Source: Symbiodinium natans (Eukaryota > Sar > Dinophyceae > Suessiales > Symbiodiniaceae). From it: a stretch of 64,000 bases of DNA. The notes beneath the pieces are model-generated. The model was not told the origin of the DNA and ran no database searches. It saw only the letters and a list, made by a program, of their open reading frames with translations. Within the stretch, counting starts at the first letter, position 1; each line of letters starts with the position of its first letter. The stretch spans positions 209,501 through 273,500 of the forward strand of contig CAJNDS010001024.1 of the NCBI GenBank assembly GCA_905221605.1. Direction: 5' to 3'. A program made the position numbers and the translations under genes. This document shows positions 59,191 through 64,000 of this stretch, piece after piece.

Positions 59191-59192
59191 GG

Positions 59193-60146
59193 TCCTAGGG
59201 GGGTCCCAGGCCTGAATTAAATATGAAGGCCCCGATTTAAATATGAATATTTAATTCTGGAGCTTCATATTTAAATTATTTAATTCGGGCCCGGGAATTA
59301 AATAATTTAAATAATTTAAATAATTTAAATAATTTAAATCCTGGAGGGGGGGGGGGCCGGGCCTCCTCCCGCAGGAGGAATTAAATAATTTAAATATGAA
59401 GGCCCCGAATTAAATATTAATATTTAATTCGGAGCCTTCATATTTAAATTATTTAATTCTTCCTGCGGGAGGAGGCCCGCCCCCCCCCCTCCAGGATTTA
59501 AAATATTTAAATTATTTAAATTATTTAAAGTATTTAAATTATTTAATTCCCGGGCCCGATTTAAATAATTTAAATATGAAGGCCACGATTTAAATATGAC
59601 TATTTAATTCGGGAGCTTCATATTTAAATTATTTAATTCGGGCCCGGGAATTAAATAATTTAAATGATTTAAATCCTGGAGGGGGGGGGGNNNNNNNNNN
59701 NNNNNNNNNNNNNNNNNNNNNNNNNNNNNNNNNNNNNNNNNNNNNNNNNNNNNNNNNNNNNNNNNNNNNNNNNNNNNNNNNNNNNNNNNNTGGGGGAGGA
59801 GGCCCCCCCCCCTCCAGGATTTAAATTATTTAAATTATTTAAATTATTTAATTCCCGGGCCCGATTTAAATAATTTAAATATGAAGGCCACGGTTTAAAT
59901 ATGAATATTTAATTCGGGAGCTTCATATTTAAATTATTTAATTCGGGCCCGGGAATTCAATAATTTAAATACTTTAAATAATTTAAATAATTTAAATAAT
60001 TTAAATCCGGGAGGGGGGGGGGGGCCGGGCTTCCTCCCGCAGGAGGAATTAAGTAATTTAAATATGAAGGCCCCGAATTAAATATTCATATTTAAATCGG
60101 GGCCTTCATATTTAAATTATTTAATTCCTCCTGCGGGAGGGCCCCC
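59193..60146. repeat. AT-rich field of nested palindromes
   Basis: Alternating palindromes of two kinds. One is centred near 59424 and 60090 (centre AATTAAATATTAATATTTAATT or close). The other is centred near 59240, 59600 and 59900 (centre TTTAAATATGAATATTTAA or close). Arms carry AATTTAAATAATTTAAAT runs, GAAGGCC, CCCGGGCCC, a G/C run and CTCCCGCAGGAGG. The block around 59210-59640 is one quasi-palindrome of about 430 bp. No gene. Confidence 0.9.
59691..59790. other. Assembly gap (100 N)
   Basis: Exactly 100 N, the usual placeholder for a gap of unknown size. It starts right after a G run inside the palindromic field. Confidence 1.
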
Positions 60147-60149
60147 TCA

Positions 60150-60470
60150 ATCAGCTTCATCATCATCATCATCCTCATCCTCATCCGCATCATCATCATC
60201 ATCTTCATTATCGTCATCATCTTCATCATCTATCATCATCATCTTCATCATCTTCATCATCTTTTTTCATCATCCCCATCATCTCTCTCATCTCCACGGT
60301 TGTTTCAATATGTTTCATGTGCATCCTTGACATCAATGATCCCAATCAGCTTCATCATCATCTTCATCATCTTCATCATCTTCATCATCTTCATCATTTT
60401 CATCATCTTCATCATCTTCATCATCTTCATCATCTCCATCATCTTCATCATCTTCATGATCTGCTTCATC
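60150..60470. repeat. ATC/TTCATC trinucleotide microsatellite
   Basis: Long imperfect CATCAT and TTCATC runs in two blocks separated by a unique-looking piece at about 60295-60345. Open frames (poly-His/Leu, poly-Ile/Phe, poly-Asp/Glu) are artefacts. Confidence 0.95.
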
Positions 60471-60531
60471 TGCTTCATCCTTCATCTGTTTCTTATGTTT
60501 CATTGCTTCTTGGGGCCCAGGAGGGCCTGGG

Positions 60532-62064
60532 GAGGAGCAACTTTGCCGGTCAAAACTTGCCGGGATCCCCTTGGCACCCTGGAAAAGTGATGCAAATACC
60601 ACACAAAACGGGAAAGGGTAGGAACAACTTTGTCGGTCAAAATTTGCCGGGATCCCCTTGGCACCCTGGAAAAGTCCTGCAAATACCACACAAAACGGGA
60701 AAGGGTAGGAACAACTTTGCCGGTCAAAATTTGCCGGGATCCCCTTGGCACTTGGGAAAAGTGATGCAAATACCACACAAAACGGGAACGGGTAGGAACA
60801 ACTTTGCGGGTCAAAATTTGCCGGGACCCCCTTGGCACCCGGGAAAAGTGATGCAAATACCACACAAAACGGGAAAGGGTAGGAACAACTTTGCGGGTCA
60901 AAATTTGCCGGGATTCCCTTGGCACCCTAGAAAAGTCCTGCAAATACCACACAAAACGGGAAAGGGTAGGAACAACTTTGCCGGTCAAAATTTGCCGGGA
61001 TTCCCTTGGCACCCTAGAAAAGTCATGCAAATACCACACAAAACGGGAAAGGGTAGGAACAACTTTGCCGGTCAAAATTTGCCGGGATCCCCTTGGCACT
61101 CGGGAAAAGTGATGCAAATGCCACACAAAACGGAAACGGGTAGGAACAACTTTGCGGGTCAAAATTTGCCGGGACCCCCTTGGCACCCGGGAAAAGTGAT
61201 GCAAATACCACACAAAACGGGAAAGGGTAGGAACAACTTTGCCGGTCAAAATTTGCCGGGATCCCCTTGGCACCCTGGAAAAGCGATGCAAATACCACAC
61301 AAAACGGGAACGGGTAGGAACAACTTTGCCGGTCAAAATTTGCCGGGATTCCCTTGGCACCCTGGAAAAGTCCTGCAAATACCACACAAAATGGGAAAGG
61401 GTAGGAACAACTTTGCCGGTCAAAATTTGCCCGGGATTCCCTTGCACGTAACCTGGAAAGGTCCTGCAAATACCACACAAACACACGGGAAACAAGGGTA
61501 GTGACAAACAACTTTGCGGGTCAAAATTTGCGCGGGAGTCCCTTGGCACCCTGGAAAGTCCTTCAAAATTACCACACAAAACACTAGGAAAGGGTAGGAA
61601 CAACTCTTGGGCGGATCAATTTGCCGGATCCCCCCTTGCGCACTCGGGAAAAAGTGCTGCAAATACCACACCACAACGAAAAGGGTAGGAACAACTTGCG
61701 GCGTCAAATATTTGCCGGGATTCCCTTGGCACCCTGGAAAAGTCCTGCAAATACCACACAAACCGGGAAAGGGTAGGAACAACTTTGCCGGTCAAAATTT
61801 GCCGGGATTCCCTTGGCACCCTGGAAAAGTCCTGCAAATACCACACAAAACGGGAAAGGGTAGGAACAACTTTGCGGGTCAATATTTGCCGGGATTCCCT
61901 TGGCACCCTGGAAAAGTCCTGCAAATACCACACAAAACGGGAAAGGGTAGGAACAACTTTGCCGGTCAAAATTTGCCGGGATCCCCTTGGCACTCGGAAA
62001 AGTGATGCAAATACCACACAAAACGGGAACGGGTAGCAACAACTTTGCGGGTCAAAATTTGCCG
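60532..62064 (+). repeat. Satellite array, 87-bp unit, about 17-18 copies
   Basis: Head-to-tail units begin TAGGAACAACTTTG and contain GTCAAAATTTGCCGGGATCC, CTTGGCACCCTGGAAAAGT and GCAAATACCACACAAAACGG. Successive units start every 87 bp (60619, 60706, 60793 ... 61402). The 87-bp period equals 29 codons, which keeps one frame open for 394 codons on plus and 367 on minus; these are not genes. Units between about 61430 and 61700 are degraded, with lengths of about 91-97 bp. Confidence 0.97.
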
Positions 62065-62093
62065 CCTTCGTATGCCATGAGAAATGCGCGGCT

Positions 62094-62145
62094 CGATTTG
62101 GCCAAATTTTGCCCGGAGGCTGCCCGGCAAAATTTGGCCAAATCG
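62094..62145. repeat. Perfect 20-bp inverted repeat in the satellite spacer
   Basis: CGATTTGGCCAAATTTTGCC at 62094-62113 is exactly reverse-complemented at 62126-62145, with a 12-bp loop. Confidence 0.95.
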
Positions 62146-62186
62146 GGCCCCTGGACATTGAAATGAAATCAATTTTTCAATTCCCC

Positions 62187-62380
62187 GATACTAAATCACG
62201 AGCCCGGGCCTCCCCCTCAACACTAAATTACGAGCCCGGGCCTCCCCCCCAATCCTGAATTACGAGCGCGGGCCTCCCCCCAATACTAAAGTACGAGCCG
62301 GGGAATTAAATAATTTAAATAATTTTAATGCCCGGACGCCCCCCCTGGGGCATTTAAATTATTTAAATTATTTAATTCCT
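62187..62380. repeat. Spacer repeats between inverted satellite arrays
   Basis: Three to four copies of a unit of about 31 bp (ACTAAATTACGAGCCCGGGC then CTCCCCC) are followed by a palindrome of the AATTAAATAATTTAAAT type (62300-62380), which resembles the arms at 59.2-60.1 kb. Confidence 0.85.
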
Positions 62381-62395
62381 GACCCCCCAACCCCG

Positions 62396-63528
62396 ACCCG
62401 CAAATGTTGTCCCTACCCTTTTCCGTTGTGTGTGGTATTTGCAGGACTTTTGCAGGGTGCCAAGGTGATCCCGGCAAATTTTGACCCGCAAATGTTGTTC
62501 CTACCCTTTTTCGTTTTGTGTGGTATTTGCAGGACTTCTGCAGGGTGCCAAGGGAATCCCGGCAAATTTTGACCCGCAAATGTTGTTCCTACACTATTCC
62601 GATTTGTGTGGCATTTGCAGGGCTTTCGCAGGGTGCCAAGGGGATCCCGGCAAATTTTGACCCGCAAATGTTGTTCCTACCCTTTTCCGTTTTGTGTGGC
62701 ATTTGCAGGACTTTTGCAGGGTGCCGAGGGGATCCCGGCGAATTTTGACCCGCAAATGTTGTTCCTACCCTTTTTCGTTTTGTGTGGTATTTGCAGGACT
62801 TTTGCAGGGTGCCAAGGGGATCCCGGCAAATTTTGACCCGCAAATGTTGTTCCTACCTTTTTCCGTTTTGTGTGGTATTTGCAGGACTTTTGCAGGGTGC
62901 CAAGGGAATCCCGGCAAATTTTGACCCGCAAATGTTGTTCCTACCCTATTCCCGTTTGTGTGGCATTTGCAGGACTTTTGCAGGGTGCCAAGGGGATCCC
63001 GGCAAATTTTGACCCGCAAATGTTGTTCCTACCCTTTTTCGTTTTGTGTGGTATTTGCAGGACTTTTGCAGGGTGCCAAGGGGATCCCGGCAAATTTTGA
63101 CCCGCAAATGTTGTTCCTACCTTTTTCTGTTTTGTGTGGTATTTGCAGGACTTTTGCAGGGAGCCAAGGGGATCCCGGCAAATTTTCACCCGCAAATGTT
63201 GTTCCTACCCTTTCCGTTTTGTGTGGCATTTGCAGGACTTTTGCAGGGCGCCAAGGGGATCCCGGCAAATTTTGACCCGCAAATGTTGTTCCTACCCTTT
63301 TCCGTTTTGTGTGGCATTTGCAGGACTTTTGCAGGGTGCCAAGGGGATCCCGGCAAATTTTGACCCGCAAATGTTGTTCCTACCCTTTTCCGTTTTGTGT
63401 GGTATTTGCAGGACTTTTGCAGGGTGCCATGGGGATCCCGGCAAATTTTGACCCGCAAATGTTGTTCCTACCCTTTTCCGTTTTGTGTGGTAGTTGCAGG
63501 ACTTTTGCAGGGTGCCAAGGGGATCCCG
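62396..63528 (-). repeat. Same satellite inverted, 88-bp unit, about 13 copies
   Basis: The unit is the reverse complement of the 60.5-62.1 kb satellite (GTTGTTCCTACCC..., TTTTGTGTGGTATTTGCAGG, GGTGCCAAGGGGATCCCGGC). Unit starts are 88 bp apart, with one 87-bp step between 63134 and 63309. The extra base is a T at the unit junction (CCCGCAAAT/GTTGTT against CGGCAAA/GTTGTT). Because 88 is not a multiple of three, only short frames are open. Confidence 0.97.
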
Positions 63529-63529
63529 G

Positions 63530-64000
63530 TCTCCTGTCTTCATTTCTCCTCCATGATTTTCATTGCTCTTCCCATGAAAATTGCTTCCTTTTGATCTCTC
63601 CTCTCTCCTTTCTCTCTCCCTTCTCTTCTCTTGTTCTCTTTTGAATCTCAAAATCACACCAAAGGAAGCTTCTTTTCCTTATTGAATGAAGAAGAAAAAC
63701 AAGAAAAGAGATAGGTAAAGACACGGAAGAGCTCCACTGCCTATTGTTTCATTCCCTTTCCTCTCTTTCTATGTGTTGTTTCCTTGTCGTTTCAGAAAGC
63801 TAGCAAAATAAGGGCAAGGGGGCTTCCTGAAGAGGAGAGAGGGCACCTATTTTTTTAATTGTAGAGGGGAAAGCGAGAGACAAGGAAGGGAGAGATGATA
63901 GATAAAGAAGAGTGCTATCCGTCTCCTTGTTTCTTGTGTTTTCTCTTCTTTTCAGTTCATCATATTCCTCTTTTCGGCCTGTCTCTTCTGCTCTTTTCCT
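63530..64000. other. Pyrimidine-rich tail
   Basis: CT-rich and TTCTCTT-rich sequence with a few A/G-rich blocks. No exon or named repeat recognised. It starts exactly where the last satellite unit breaks off. Confidence 0.6.

Noticed and set aside
60317-61501. 394-codon plus-strand ORF and 367-codon minus-strand ORF with a 29-residue repeat
   Set aside because: The 87-bp satellite period is 29 codons, so any stop-free frame stays open. Both strands are open at once and the inverted array with 88-bp units loses the frame. No sign of selection for protein.

Overview
This window is nuclear DNA of a eukaryote, most probably a dinoflagellate, possibly of the Symbiodinium type. Four things point there. 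One gene is split into many small exons whose introns start with GT, GC or GA but always end in AG, usually followed by G. Plant-type TTTAGGG telomere heptamers are scattered through introns and intergenic DNA. There is an RCC1-like protein of a kind common in dinoflagellates. Simple repeats and short inverted-repeat elements are very abundant. No bacterial operon, phage, CRISPR array or intact retrotransposon was seen.

The clearest gene is a Na+/Ca2+ exchanger (NCX, CaCA superfamily) on the minus strand, with resolved exons from 20320 down to 4288. I assembled about 28 exons by eye. An N-terminal block (20320-17350) carries the alpha-1 repeat. Three exons at 15738-15141 probably belong to the cytosolic loop. 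Four exons at 8638-7333 form a Calx-beta domain. A C-terminal block (7043-4288) carries the alpha-2 repeat. The signal-peptide exon and the last membrane exons are not resolved. Introns of this gene hold telomere-like tracts and three short inverted-repeat elements.

From about 20 to 59 kb the window is gene-poor or very intron-rich. It holds one clear RCC1-repeat ORF (43919-44791, minus) and a scatter of exon-like reading frames, mostly on the minus strand, for which I recognise no family. Between them lie microsatellites (a long CTA/ACT run near 25.5-26.0 kb, CTG near 34.8 kb, CA and TA runs), minisatellites, a 61-bp-arm foldback at 31913-32050, and several copies of three dispersed short-element families.

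From 59.2 kb to the end the DNA changes character and looks like heterochromatin or satellite. It starts with an AT-rich field of nested palindromes containing a 100-N assembly gap. Then come an ATC microsatellite, a head-to-tail array of an 87-bp satellite, a 0.3-kb palindromic spacer, the same satellite inverted with an 88-bp period, and a pyrimidine-rich tail. The long open frames there are by-products of the repeat period, not genes.
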